Below, one piece after another: positions 7,323-17,534 of a DNA stretch of 25,752 nt (position 1 is its first letter; every line of letters starts with the position of its first letter). The translations under genes were made by a program, and so were the position numbers. The DNA is from Triparma columacea. Taxonomy: Eukaryota > Sar > Bolidophyceae > Parmales > Triparmaceae. The notes below the pieces were generated by a model. The model was given only the letters and a program-made list of their open reading frames with translations, was not told the DNA's origin and ran no database searches. The DNA lies in contig BRYA01000254.1 in NCBI GenBank assembly GCA_030267965.1, positions 1 to 25,752 on the forward strand. Reading direction: 5' to 3'.

Positions 7323-9482
7323 TTACTCCGTGGCGTCGCAGATTCCCGCAGCTCCGACGGCAAACTGGGCGTCGGCCTCCGGCAGACTGGGCGAGTCGAA
7401 GACGGTGCAAATGCGGTTCTCTCCCCTTCCCTTCCTCAGGCGGAGGCGGGTGGTGGAAGCGTGGGCTATGATGTTACCTCCGATGGCCTTGGTCGAGTCC
7501 TTAGCGAAGGACATACCTCCAGGGTCGGCCGTAACCTGGTTGGTGAGGAAGACGGCGACTCCGAACTCCTCGGCAAGCCTAGTGAGCTGACGGAGGAACT
7601 GGCCGAGCTGCATCTGCCTCTCTGAGAGCTCCCCACGTCCAGAGAAGTCGGTCCTGAAGAGGGCCGTAGCGGAGTCGACAACAATTAGAGCGTAACGATC
7701 CTGCGACATGATGGCAGCTGCCATCTTGAGGAGCTGGGGGGGAGGGTTAGAAAGGTGGGGGGGAGAGAAGGGGAACTTTGAACATTTGCGTTTTTGTTTT
7801 GTTGTGTATTGTTCCTCAGTATGGTCGTTTGGCAGCCATTTCTCGCTTGCTGGCGTTTAATCATTACGCGTGTCTCCGAAATGCACGTCGCATATCATAA
7901 ACCTTATTTGATTTTGGGTTATCTCTTCATCGGAACGAACAAAAACAAACAACCACGAAAACGAAATCATGCCGACCCACTTCTTTACATCTTACCTGCA
8001 TGATCGTGGTGGGCGGTGAGAAGCAGGGAAACACGCGTGTTAGATTCCTCGGGGTTTGTCCTGTGTTTGTAACCATATTATTCTTGCGTATTTGTTTGTT
8101 GTATATTGTTCCTCAGGATGGTCGTTTGGCAGCCATTTACTACTTGCTGGCGTTTAATCATAGCGCGTGTCTCCGAAATGCACGTCGCATATCATACACC
8201 AAAGATGCTTGTGGGTTATCTCTTCATCGGAACGAACAAAAACAAACAGCCACGAAAACGAAATCACCAAAAAAAACAAAGACTGGTCCCCCCCCCCCCC
8301 TCACTCACCTCAAGCTGGTGCTCGGAGTTGTGAGCCCTCGCATAGGCAACATTCTCGAGGCAGGCATCTGGGTCCATGCCGAAACGCTCGGCGATCTGCT
8401 TGAGGCGCTCGGGGCGGAAGGTTCCCTCAGTGTCAATGTAGATAGCCTTACCCTCGGCTCCCCCATCCGTGACGGCCATCTGACAGGTGACACAGAGGGT
8501 GTGGCAGAGCTGTGTCTTTCCTGTGCGGAACTCCCCGAAAGCCTCGGTGAGGGACCCCGTCTCGATGCCCCCCTCAAGTAGCTTGTCGAGCTCGACACTG
8601 CCGGTGGTGAGCTGAACGACATTCTTGCGGTCTTCGAGAGCGTCTGCCGCAGTCTTGAAGTCCATGGGAACGAGGGCGCGGCAAAGATCCTTGAGCTTGT
8701 TGACCTGTGAGAAGGTGTTAAGGGGGGAAGGGGGGAGAGGAAGGGGGATGCGGTGAGGGAGGAGGGAAGAAGGTGTTGTTGATGCTGTTTGTTCCTTAGA
8801 ATTTTTTGTTTGTGGGGCAGCCGCTGATCTTTTCCTGGCTCAATTTATTGCGCGTGCCTCTGAAGTGCACGTCGCATATCATGCACCTCGATCATCACTT
8901 GTTGGTAATCTCTTCATCGGAATGAGCATAATCCCCCCCTCACCACCACCCCAACCCTCACCTTGTTCTCACTAATACCCTTGACCTCACTGAGCTTCCT
9001 AACCGTCGCATGGGCGATACTCTCCACCGTGTGGTAGCCTGCATCGTTCAATTTCTGAATGTCACTGCTCGCTATCCCCTGCTCCATCTGAGATTGAAGG
9101 GTTAGAGCGGATGGTTTTCGCAACGTATGAGATTGAGGGTGAGATAAAACAATATAAACTCCCCTAAAACCCCGCATCCCCCGCACCATCAACCCCAACC
9201 CTTCCAAAAATCCCATCCCCTTTTCACGACCTCCCTCCGATAATTTCATGCCCAATTTTACCACCTCCAATCCCATCTTCACTTACCAGGACCTCGAGGT
9301 TCTGAAAAGTAACTTGAATAAGCTAATATGGGGAGAAGAGTTGCGAAAAATTGGCGGGGTAAGGTGATGGTAAAGGGAGGAACCTCCACGGCTCATCGAG
9401 AAGCTCCAAACAAACTCACGTCCTCGCCTTCCTGCTGCATCTCCATTCCCATATCGGGTGCACGTTGCTGTTCAACTTCCAT
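7323..9482 (-). CDS. RAD51: RAD51 recombinase, five exons including a 15-nt microexon
   Basis: This is the ATP-dependent strand-exchange protein of homologous recombination in the nucleus. Exons are 9482-9420, 9301-9287, 9087-8962, 8704-8309 and 7733-7323, all phase 0, giving 336 residues (human RAD51 has 339). The N-terminal helix-hairpin-helix domain reads [16 protein letters not shown] and [11 protein letters not shown]. The core has Walker [10 protein letters not shown], Walker [21 protein letters not shown], the L2 region and [27 protein letters not shown] and [13 protein letters not shown] fit RAD51 better than DMC1, though NQVTADPG is DMC1-like. Exon 2 encodes only NLEVL. Joining exons 4 and 5 directly gives [15 protein letters not shown], the same length as the human sequence, so the 575-nt intron between them holds no required exon. 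Introns 3 and 4 contain three introner-like copies. FtsZ starts 92 bp away on the other strand. Confidence 0.96.
7809..7970 (-). repeat. Introner-like element, copy 2 (RAD51 intron 4)
   Basis: About 160 bp nearly identical to copy 3. Shared plus-strand blocks include attgttcctcag, atggtcgtttggcagccatt, cgtgtctccgaaatgcacg, tcgcatatcat and ggttatctcttcatcgga, then a long aacgaacaaaaacaaac tail. The ends carry gttcc and ggaac as a short inverted pair. Confidence 0.9.
8105..8267 (-). repeat. Introner-like element, copy 3 (RAD51 intron 4)
   Basis: Second copy in the same 575-nt intron, starting about 300 bp from copy 2 and in the same orientation. The two differ at a modest number of sites, mostly in the middle (accttatttgatttt against accaaagatgcttgt). 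This suggests a fairly recent common source. A 13-base C run (8288-8300 on plus, G on the sense strand) lies between it and the donor. Confidence 0.9.
8790..8930 (-). repeat. Introner-like element, copy 4 (RAD51 intron 3)
   Basis: More diverged copy in the 8961-8705 intron. It keeps gttcct, ggggcagcc, gcgcgtg, tgcacgtcgcatatcatgcacc and ggtaatctcttcatcggaa at matching spacing. It fills most of the 257-nt intron, with a G tract on the donor side and a C tract on the acceptor side of the sense strand. Confidence 0.82.
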
Positions 9483-9574
9483 GTTATGTTCGAATTTTCG
9501 ATAAACGTTAGACTTTCAATCGAATATTTTTGAGCACACCCCCCTCCCCCACTGGCAAAATTTGTATTTCATCA
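9483..9574. promoter_or_regulatory. Compact bidirectional promoter between RAD51 and FtsZ
   Basis: Only 92 bp separate the two start codons, so both 5' UTRs and core promoters must lie here or inside the genes. The middle (about 9495-9535) is AT-rich and the FtsZ side has a C-rich stretch at 9539-9550. There is no clear TATA box. Confidence 0.5.
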
Positions 9575-11176
9575 ATGAATTTCTCTCGCCACGCAATCAA
9601 CAGGCTCTCGCCGCTTGTCAGAAACAAGTCTAGTCTCCCCCAGAGGGCCCTTGACGCCCTTAGAGGCAACGTGAAGGCTGATGAGGCTGATAACAAGAAG
9701 CTGTTCGATCAGCCTCCGAGAAAAAACAAGGTGAAGCCTGTGAAGGTCTCCTCCCCGGTTAACGACACCAAGCTGAGTGATATTCCTGTCCCTGATATGC
9801 CAGTCGAGACGAAGGTGGGTCTGATTTTTGGCGTACGTGGCCCTCATTTTGCCTCGACTGCTTGAAATGACACACACCTTTCTCTGACTCTTGTCGCCCC
9901 TCGCTCCCGACTGCCATCGCAGCCCGTCGAGCCTACCCGCACTGTTGCCCAGGATGCTCTTGAGACTGCCAAGATCATCGCGTCCGAGTCTGCCCCTGAT
10001 GCCTCAATCGACCTCCCTCCCAAGCCTGACCCCATGATTATGCAAGGCCACTTCAATGAATTCGCGCCCCGCATCTGCGTGATTGGCGTTGGAGGTGCCG
10101 GCGGAAACGCCGTGAACAACATGATTGCCAGGAACCTGAGTGGCGTTGATTTCTTGGCCATCAACACTGACGCTCAGCACCTCTCCACGACCCTCACCGA
10201 CAACCGCCTTCAGATTGGCCGTGGGGTTACCGCCGGCCTCGGATGCGGAGCAAACCCTGACGCCGGTCGTCTTGCTGCTGAGGAGTCCAAGGATGAGGTG
10301 AGTGACGCTGGTGCTGGTGGTCCCTCATATAACATTTTGTGAAGCACAAGCACATGGCCAACTCTCCCTCTCCCACCCGCAGATACTTGAGCTTGTCGGC
10401 GACAACCACATGGTATTCATCACCGCTGGTATGGGAGGAGGAACTGGAACTGGGGCTGCCTCGGGTAAGAAGGGTAGATGGTAGCAGTGACGACATAAAC
10501 CCCACCATGATATTCTTCTCCCACTAACATCCCTCCCCCCACACGCCCACCAGTTGTCGCTGACCTTTGCTACCAGGAGGGCATCCTCACCGTCGGTGTC
10601 GTCACGAAGCCCTTTCGCTTCGAGGGAACCCACCGCATGCGCCTCGCCGACGAGGGAGTTGAGAGGCTTCAGGACTGTGTCGACACCATGATTGTCATCC
10701 CCAACCAGAACCTCTTCCAGATGGTCGACCCTAAGACCTCGCTCATGGACAGCTTCGGCCTCGCCGATGACGTACTCCTTGCCGGAGTCAAGAGCATCAC
10801 GGACCTCATGACCAACCCCGGCCTCATCAACCTTGATTTTGCCGACGTCCAGTCCGTCATGTCTGGAATGGGCAATGCCATGCTCGGAACCGGCCAGTCC
10901 TCTGGCGACGACCGCGCAATCGCTGCCGCTGAGCAAGCCCTCTGCAACCCCCTCCTCGGCAACATGGGAGTCAAGAGCGCCAAGGGGATGCTTGTGAATA
11001 TCACGGGAGGAAACGACATGACCCTATTCGAGGTAGATGCTGCCGCCCAGAAGCTCATCGAGGAGGTTGAGGACGAGAACGCCAACATCATCTTCGGAAG
11101 CGCCTACGATCACACTCTCGAGGGCTCGATCAGAGTATCAGTCGTGGCGACTGGCATAGAGACTGCTCAAAAGTAG
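9575..11176 (+). CDS. Mitochondrial-type FtsZ (alpha-proteobacterial lineage), four exons
   Basis: This tubulin-like GTPase forms the inner division ring. Exons 9575-9814, 9923-10297, 10383-10464 and 10554-11176 join in frame (phases 0, 0, 1), giving 439 residues. The first 40 residues are rich in Arg, Ser and Leu with no acidic residues before Asp 27 ([19 protein letters not shown]), a mitochondrial presequence rather than a signal peptide. The GTPase core has [19 protein letters not shown]-equivalent INTDAQ, the tubulin signature [12 protein letters not shown] (spanning the exon 3-4 join) and the T7 loop [17 protein letters not shown] and VIPNQNLF are typical of alpha-proteobacterial and mitochondrial FtsZ, whereas plastid FtsZ usually has IPNDRLL. 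The protein stops shortly after VSVVATGIE, so it lacks the C-terminal linker and conserved peptide that bind FtsA/ZipA or ARC6-type partners. Confidence 0.93.
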
Positions 11177-11346
11177 ATTGGGTGGGTGTATGGTCGTAGT
11201 TTAAGGGTATACAATTGTTTTAATACGTAAAACGCTGACTAATCAAACTCTTTCACGTAATTCCTAACTCGAACGCTCGGAAACACTCTCTAAATTTCAC
11301 ACTTAACCATCTTGGCAACTTTCTCTTTGCTATATTTGGCCGCCCC

Positions 11347-12971
11347 ATGACCTCGGTCCAGCCGCTTGAAGACGATAGAGACCTCCTTTGTAAAGAAATC
11401 TTGGCCCTAACTTGTACTCTTCAGGCAGATACCATTACAGAAAACTTCGACACGCCCAAAAATCTCCTCATTAAAACCACAAAGTATCTCACAGTGCATC
11501 CGTTTTCAAGTGAGGTGTATAATGCTGGTCTTTATGCTTCCTCACGTCTCCATCTTCCCGAATCAGCCTCTCACTCTTTAGCAAACATTCAATACCTCCA
11601 AGCTCAACTATTGCGCTTCTCCCCTGAGGGTCCTGATGCGTCTGGGTACATCGCGAAGCTGGAGGAGGCCGTTAAGACGGGGGTCTTGGCTAATCCACAT
11701 GCGACTACTAAGCGAAAGGTACAATTGAAGAGGGAGAAAGAGCTTCGAGAGGTGAGAATATTTCCTGTTAGGGTTGACACGTTGAGTTAGGGTTGACACG
11801 TTGAACACTTTTTTGCAGCACCACCATAACCACCCGAATGAAGCACCCCTGACCCATAAATGCGCCCCCTTGTGTGAATGGCTTCGCTCTCCACAGATGA
11901 AGATTGCTGCGGGGATGATTGACGTTGAGCAGGAGGAGAGGGTGGAAAGGGTGGCCATGGAGGTCAAGGAGGAGAGGAGCGCCCACCACAAGAGAAGAAA
12001 GGTCCGCAAGTTGCAGTCGAAAATCTCTTCGCTCACCTCCCTCGAGGCTGACGTTTCCAACCTCATCTCTGCATACGCCACCCCACAACTTTGCGGAGAC
12101 TGCACCAACGATCCATCTCGGGTTGACTGGTCGAAAGTGCCGAGTATACTCCAACCGTCCGCGGAGGAGGAGGGAGGAGGTGGTATCAAGGATCCGGAAA
12201 GGGCGGAGAGAAAAAAGTCCCAAGTTGAGGTGAGAATTCGACCATTTACACTTCCCTCTTACCCTCTTACCCTCTTACCCTCTTACGACCCTTCACTTAT
12301 CATCGCAGTCCCTCAGGGTCGTCCTCGACTCAGTGGTTCTTGGACGGAGCCTTAATGTTGTTGATTTCGGCTCTGGGTCTGGCAACTCTTCTCTGGTCCT
12401 CGCCTCCCTCTTCCCCTCATGTAACTTCACCCTCGTGGACTCGAAACCTTCCTGCATCTCTATCCTAAAAACCCGCATTGCGACCTCTGGCCTAACCAAC
12501 GTCACTCCCTTTCTTGGCGACGTGATGGACTACAAGAATCCTTTCGATGTTGGCATTGCAATCCACCTCTGTGGCGAGGCTACTGATCTGGCAATGAAGA
12601 GCTGCATCGCTAACAGAGCCTCCTTCGTCCTCGTTCCCTGTTGTGTCGGCAAGATCCACAAGGTTGTCCAGTCTCAAATCGATGCCAACGTTGAAACTCC
12701 CGACTATCCTCGCTCTTCGTGGCTCAAATCAAAGCTGCCCATGACAGACTACCTCTCGCTGACAAGGGTGGCGGATTTCTCTGACGGGGGAGGGGAGGGT
12801 TCGCATAGCGAGGTAGCGGAGAAGTCCAAGGTGCTGATAGACATGGATAGGGCAAGGCGGGGGGAGGAGGAAGGATACAAAATGCAGGTTGGGAAGCTCG
12901 AGCCCCGAACGTGTTCTGTGAAAAACGACATAATCGTGGGACAGGCGCCTTTGGCTCCCGAAACGAAGTAG
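11347..12971 (+). CDS. GSTCD-like methyltransferase-domain protein, three exons
   Basis: Exons 11347-11751, 11819-12229 and 12309-12971 join in phase 0 (donors GTGAGA; acceptors TGCAG, CGCAG), giving 492 residues. The last 220 residues match the S-adenosylmethionine-dependent methyltransferase region of GSTCD-type proteins (Methyltransf_32): motif I VVDFGSGSGNSSL, acidic loop TLVDSKP, IAIHLCGEATD, FVLVPCCVG, then LIDMDRARRGEEEGYKM and CSVKNDIIVG at the end. RAERKKSQVESL just before motif I corresponds to the RK-Q-NL segment of the family. Residues 1-270 are helical, with charged coiled-coil-like stretches, and I see no glutathione-transferase fold there. The substrate is unknown; an RNA target is an inference. 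Intron 1 (67 nt) contains an 18-bp direct repeat, and intron 2 contains tandem ctcttac units. Confidence 0.85.
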
Positions 12972-13011
12972 TAACTAGTATATATTTTAGATAACAACAA
13001 CATTCTCCTTC

Positions 13012-16000
13012 TTACAAAGTTGGGATCGCCTCGACGACCTTTGGGAACGCCACCTCAGCGTCCTTGCTCAACTTGTCGATATTTTTCGGCTTCCATGCTT
13101 CCGCGGCCTTTTTGGTGAAATCAAAGTGTTGGCCGATCCATTTCTCCTCGTCTTTTGCCTTATTCAGCAACTTACGTGCCTCTTCGATGTCTCCTTGGTT
13201 CCACTTGCACTTGGCCATCTGATAGAGGATGCGGACTGACGTTTCCTCCAAATCGTGCCAGTGTTCGTTTTCCTCCCCCTCCTCCTCGTCCTCCTCCTCC
13301 TCATCGTCACCGTCATCATTCTCCTGCACTTCCGCCCCATCATCCTCGTCCTCCTCTTCTATCTCTTCCACCTCCATCTCCACCTCTTCTTTAAACCCGA
13401 CCTTCTTTTTCTTAATCAGCACTAGCTGGTCGTACCTCGTTTTTGGCTCCTCGCCCAACGCTTTGTTAACAATGTCGTCAACGTCGCCGTTGTCACTCTC
13501 CACTTCCTCCTCGTCGTCACTGTCAACTAATTCCCCCCGCCTCTCGTATCCGTCCCACCACCTGCACCTTATCAACGCCTGCTTGTAAAAGTCCTCAGCC
13601 AACAAGTACAAACCGCTCTTCTCCGCCCTCGTTGCCACGCGAATGAAAGTGGCGGGGTGGTGGATCCAGCTCTCGAAGCTGCAATTATGCGAAGGAAACG
13701 ACATAAATAATGGTGGGTGAGAAAAGTTCCGTCTCCGCCCCCTGTCCCCGTTTCTGCCCCCTAGTCTCCTCTCACCTCCTCTTCCCGAAGACATTACGGT
13801 GCTCGACATAGTGCCTATAAACGACCCTGTACGCCGAAGTGTAGGCCTCCTTCTTCTCTGCCGTTTCCTTGGTCCTCTTTGCAATCCTCTGCCTCTTCTT
13901 CTGCTTCTTCTCTCTCTCCTTTTCCTTCTCCCTCTCGTCCTCGCTGTCGTCACTCTCATCGTCGCTACTACTATAGTCACTGTCGTCCTCACTGACGTCG
14001 CTCTCCTCCTCAGACTCTCTAACTAGTTTCTCGTACCACAGCTCGTTGAGCCTGCCGCTGATCAAGATCAAGTCCATGTGGCTGAGCATCATGCTGCCCC
14101 TTCCCAACTTGTTCGCGTGCCTGACGTAGCCACAGGCAGGGCCGTAGTCTTGCTTGGCCATGTAAAGTCCAGCAGCGCGCATCGATACCTCGTCTCCCTT
14201 TTGATAATTGGGGAACTTGCGGACCATGCCCGCCACCGTCTTGATGGCAGCGCCGATATCACCGGAGTACTCCTGTGCAATAGCTTTACCCATCCAAACT
14301 TCTGGGACCACCGTGCACTCGATGTTCTTCAATGCCCTTCCGTATGCCTCGACGGCGGCTGACACATAGGCCGGGTCGGCGTCAATGTCGAACCTCCTCC
14401 ATGCCTCCAACATGGCCTCGCCCCTCTTCCTCTCGAAGTGGTGAACCAAATCGTCGAGCTTGCTATTGAAACCAAGGGCCTTTTCCAGAAGCATGATTCC
14501 CCACCTCAGGAAGTCATCCCTCTGAGAGGGGGAGATGAAGCTGCTGTCCGCTGTGCCGTGCTCGCAGCAGAGAACGGCCAACTTCCCGATCTTCTCCCCA
14601 TCCTTCCTGTGCTTCAGGCAGTCCTCCTTGAGCTCTGCCAGGGATTTCTTCTGGCCCATAAACTTAAGCATGGCCCACTGTCCCTTGGGTTTTACACTTG
14701 TATTAATAATCTTGGGCTTGTCAGCCTCCTCGAACATTTTCCTGATAAATTCAGCAGCGGGCAAATGCGGCTCCTCCTGCTCGGCCCCTGTACCCTTGAT
14801 GCTCTTCTGCCGCACTGCCATGACCAAGGCCGTTGCCGGGTAGACCCTTCCCTGCTTCCTGGCAACCTTCTTCCTCCCATTGTACCCCCTCGCAACGCTC
14901 TGTATCATCACTACCAACATCCTGAGCGTGTTTCTTCTCAATTGGGCCCTGCAAAGGAATCCCCTCGTCTTGGCCTGAACAAAAACACAAGCACGGTGGA
15001 GGCACAATAATTCCAAAAGGTAGCGGGTCCTGATGCCCCTCCAAACCGCTTGGATCTTCACAGCCGACTTGTAGAGGGTTGACCTCCAATACTTGATTTT
15101 TTCCTCCTTCTTGTTCACCTCCGCCTGCTTCGCCATGGTGATGGCCCTCTCCTTTGCGAGCTTGCTCCCTTCCCACTCCATGACGATGTCCTTGACCTCA
15201 TTGGCAAGCAAATCGACAATTGCCTTGGATTCCGTAGCGTTGTCCAGCAACGAAAGTTCCCTGAGCTCCTCCTCGCTGAGATCCTTCCCCTCAACAATTA
15301 GTAGCTTCCGCTTCATATTCAGCAGCCTGCAATTTGTGATGCGAACCTCCATGAGGCGGCTTATGTCGCCGCAAAGCTCGTAGTTCTGCTCCAATTGGTC
15401 GTATACCTGGGGTTCTGAGAGAAGGGCGAGCTGGTCCTCGTGGGACAAGGCCATCTGCCTCAGAGACTTCGCCTGAACCCTGAGAAATCTTATGTGGTTC
15501 CTCTCCTTCATGAGCTCCTCTTGCTTTTCCTTGAGGACTCCTGCAATCGTCTCTCCCTCACTGTTCTCTATCGCAGCGTCTACGCCCTTGTGTAGGAGGT
15601 ACTTGGCCGCCTTGAACGACCTCAACCGCACTGCGATCATGAGTGCCGAGTCTCCCTTTACAGCCTTTTGAAAAGTGGCGTCGGAGTACCTGCCAGCATT
15701 TTCAATGTACTGGTGGATCTGATCCCACTCATTGTTGGAGACAAATACTTTGCTGGTCTCTATTCGGTCTTTAATGAATTTCGTGAGGACGGTAACGTTC
15801 TCATTCATCTGGTCGTTAGTGAAAAACCCAGCCGACCCGAACCTATAGGGTGCGCCCTCAGCAGGCTTTTCTATCTTGACTCCCAAGTCGGCCCCAGCGT
15901 GCATGACGGCGACGTTACAGAGCTCCGGGTCATCGTCCCGTATACCCTGGAGAAGCTGTTCGGCCCACCTCAGGGCACTCGAGCCCTTGTTGAGGACCGC

Positions 16001-16123
16001 ATGCTTTGGCTGTGCATAGTAAGGAGTAAAACCCTTAAACGCAGTGACGGCAAGCTCTTCGTCCCCACCCATTTGCGAAAAAAAGCTATCCCCCGCCTTT
16101 GAAACGTGCATGATGTCTGTCAT
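13012..16123 (-). CDS. Large ankyrin/IQ-motif/TPR-like protein, two exons
   Basis: Exons 16123-13776 and 13678-13012 join through GTGAGA...TGCAG with an AG+C serine codon, giving 1004 residues. The start is the first ATG in the frame. The frame stays open upstream to 16213, and a possible acceptor (CTCACAG) lies just before LPRGK, so an upstream exon cannot be excluded. Residues about 156-190 look like an ankyrin repeat (GDSALMIAVRL, AAKYLLHKG). Residues about 354-420 hold three IQ calmodulin-binding motifs (AVKIQAVWRGIRTRY, FVQAKTRGFLCR, MIQSVARGYNGRK). The C-terminal third has helical TPR-like pairs and several Asp/Glu-rich blocks with lengths suited to disordered linkers. I do not know the orthologue. 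The domain set recalls ciliary or cytoskeletal scaffold proteins such as IQANK1, which is inference only. Confidence 0.75.
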
Positions 16124-16558
16124 TTGCTTCCCCCGAGGAAGCTTCCACCTCTGCCTTTCTGTGAGGTTGTTGGGGTGTAGGAGGGTCAGAATGGAGGGGT
16201 CAGGATGGGTCAAATTCGCATGTCATCCGCCAAGTCGGTGTCATTTAAGCTAATATTTCCAACCATGTCACATCAGATTCCCCCCCCCCGCCCCATGATC
16301 ACCCCAATTCCACCCTAAGGCCCTCGAAGGAGCCCAAGGATGTCCAAATTATATCCTCCATTTGACCTCAGGGACCCCAACTATGCCCCGCAAACCCGTT
16401 CTCCGGAGACCAGACTTACCACCAGGGGCGTGAAATATTTCGTCCCCCATTTTTGAGAGAGAGGGGTTGGACAAATAACCCAGGAATTGGAGACCCCAAT
16501 TTCATTCACCCCCCCAACAGCCCGAACCAACTTCTCAGAGAAGAACAATTTACCTGTC

Positions 16559-17431
16559 ATGCCTAGCAAGAGATTCGATACAACGACGGAACAGGGTCTC
16601 CGGGCCATTGTTGCCCGACGGGGTGAGCTAGAGTCTCGCGCTGTGATCGCTGAGAGGATGCGCCAGAGGAAAATAGGCAACACAAAGACCTCCATCGTAT
16701 TTGGCTTTGACAAGGATGACTGGCAGACTGACGCCCAGATGCGGCAGAAGGACATCCTCGCGGCCAAACCCCGCGATATTGCGAAGGAGAGGAGGGAGCA
16801 GCACGAGATGAAGATGCACCTGAAGTTCCACACCAACATCTCCTTCGGGGGTGAAGGAGAGCCCATTGACTACACTCAAGACAGCAAGCTTGCCGACCCA
16901 ACCGGTCACATTCACGAGTACACCGGCGTCCTGAACAAGGAGGTTGAGAAGTTCATCAAGCAGTCGTCCTTGTATTTTGGAAATGACCAGCCGATCTGGA
17001 AGAGTGTGGCTACCGAAGGCATGGAGAACATCCTCAAGGCGGAGAAGAGGGACATCGCGCAAGAAATGAGGGACCACCACGAGAAGAAAATGCATCTAAA
17101 GTTCCATACCTCCATCAAGTGGGGCGACGACACTCATGACTGGACCACTGACTACCAGCGTGGCTACCAGCCCTACACCACGGAGCAGCAGCAGTCCGTG
17201 AGGGGGAGCCTGGCAAAGGATGTCAAGGCCGATTTGAGGAAGTGTCACTTTGAACTTGGGCACGACAAGCCCGTCTGGGAGACTGACGTCATGAGAAGCC
17301 ACTGGAAGATTGCGGATCACATTGCCAAGAGTGGACGAAACCCCGCTGATGACAGAGAGAATGCGAAGAAGCTCAAGGCTGCGCTTCAGAAGTGCAGCTT
17401 CTCCATTGGTAACGATCCGGAGTACATGTAG
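16559..17431 (+). CDS. Six-repeat FG-D-W protein, resembling axonemal microtubule-associated proteins
   Basis: The frame from ATG 16559 gives 290 residues, but the true start may lie upstream. The frame is open to 16487, an acceptor-like CAACAG sits at about 16510, and an ATG at 16340 opens 38 coding-like codons (MSKLYPPFDLRDPNY). The body repeats one motif about every 40-50 residues: SIVFGFDKDDWQTD, ISFGGEGEPIDY, LYFGNDQPIWKS, IKWGDDTHDWTTD, FELGHDKPVWETD and a last partial FSIGND. Two long basic helical linkers (KAEKRDIAQEMRDHHEKKMH and its earlier counterpart) are internal duplicates. Short repeats of this kind occur in flagellar microtubule inner or surface proteins, so an axonemal role is plausible but unproven. 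An AATAAA lies 60 bp after the stop at 17491. Confidence 0.68.
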   Translation: MPSKRFDTTTEQGLRAIVARRGELESRAVIAERMRQRKIGNTKTSIVFGFDKDDWQTDAQMRQKDILAAKPRDIAKERREQHEMKMHLKFHTNISFGGEGEPIDYTQDSKLADPTGHIHEYTGVLNKEVEKFIKQSSLYFGNDQPIWKSVATEGMENILKAEKRDIAQEMRDHHEKKMHLKFHTSIKWGDDTHDWTTDYQRGYQPYTTEQQQSVRGSLAKDVKADLRKCHFELGHDKPVWETDVMRSHWKIADHIAKSGRNPADDRENAKKLKAALQKCSFSIGNDPEYM

Positions 17432-17534
17432 GGTGGTGCGGGTTGCGCTTGAGAATTGTGTTGTGGGGTGCTTTTGACTTGTGATATATAAATAAAAGGA
17501 TTGAGAACAGTCCATTCATAAACAACAACAACAA

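Noticed and set aside
7999..8063. A possible RAD51 exon between the two introner-like copies, ending CAG|GTAAGA
   Set aside because: It is 65 nt, has an in-frame stop, and RAD51 has exactly the expected length without it.
7145..8581. Plus-strand open frames across RAD51 exons and introns
   Set aside because: They are antisense shadows of RAD51 and of the introner-like copies.
16214..16275. A short coding-like minus frame (MVGNISLNDTDLADD) as first exon of the ankyrin/IQ gene
   Set aside because: No GT donor exists within the frame that would join it in phase to the next exon, so it was not used, although a 5' UTR exon remains possible.
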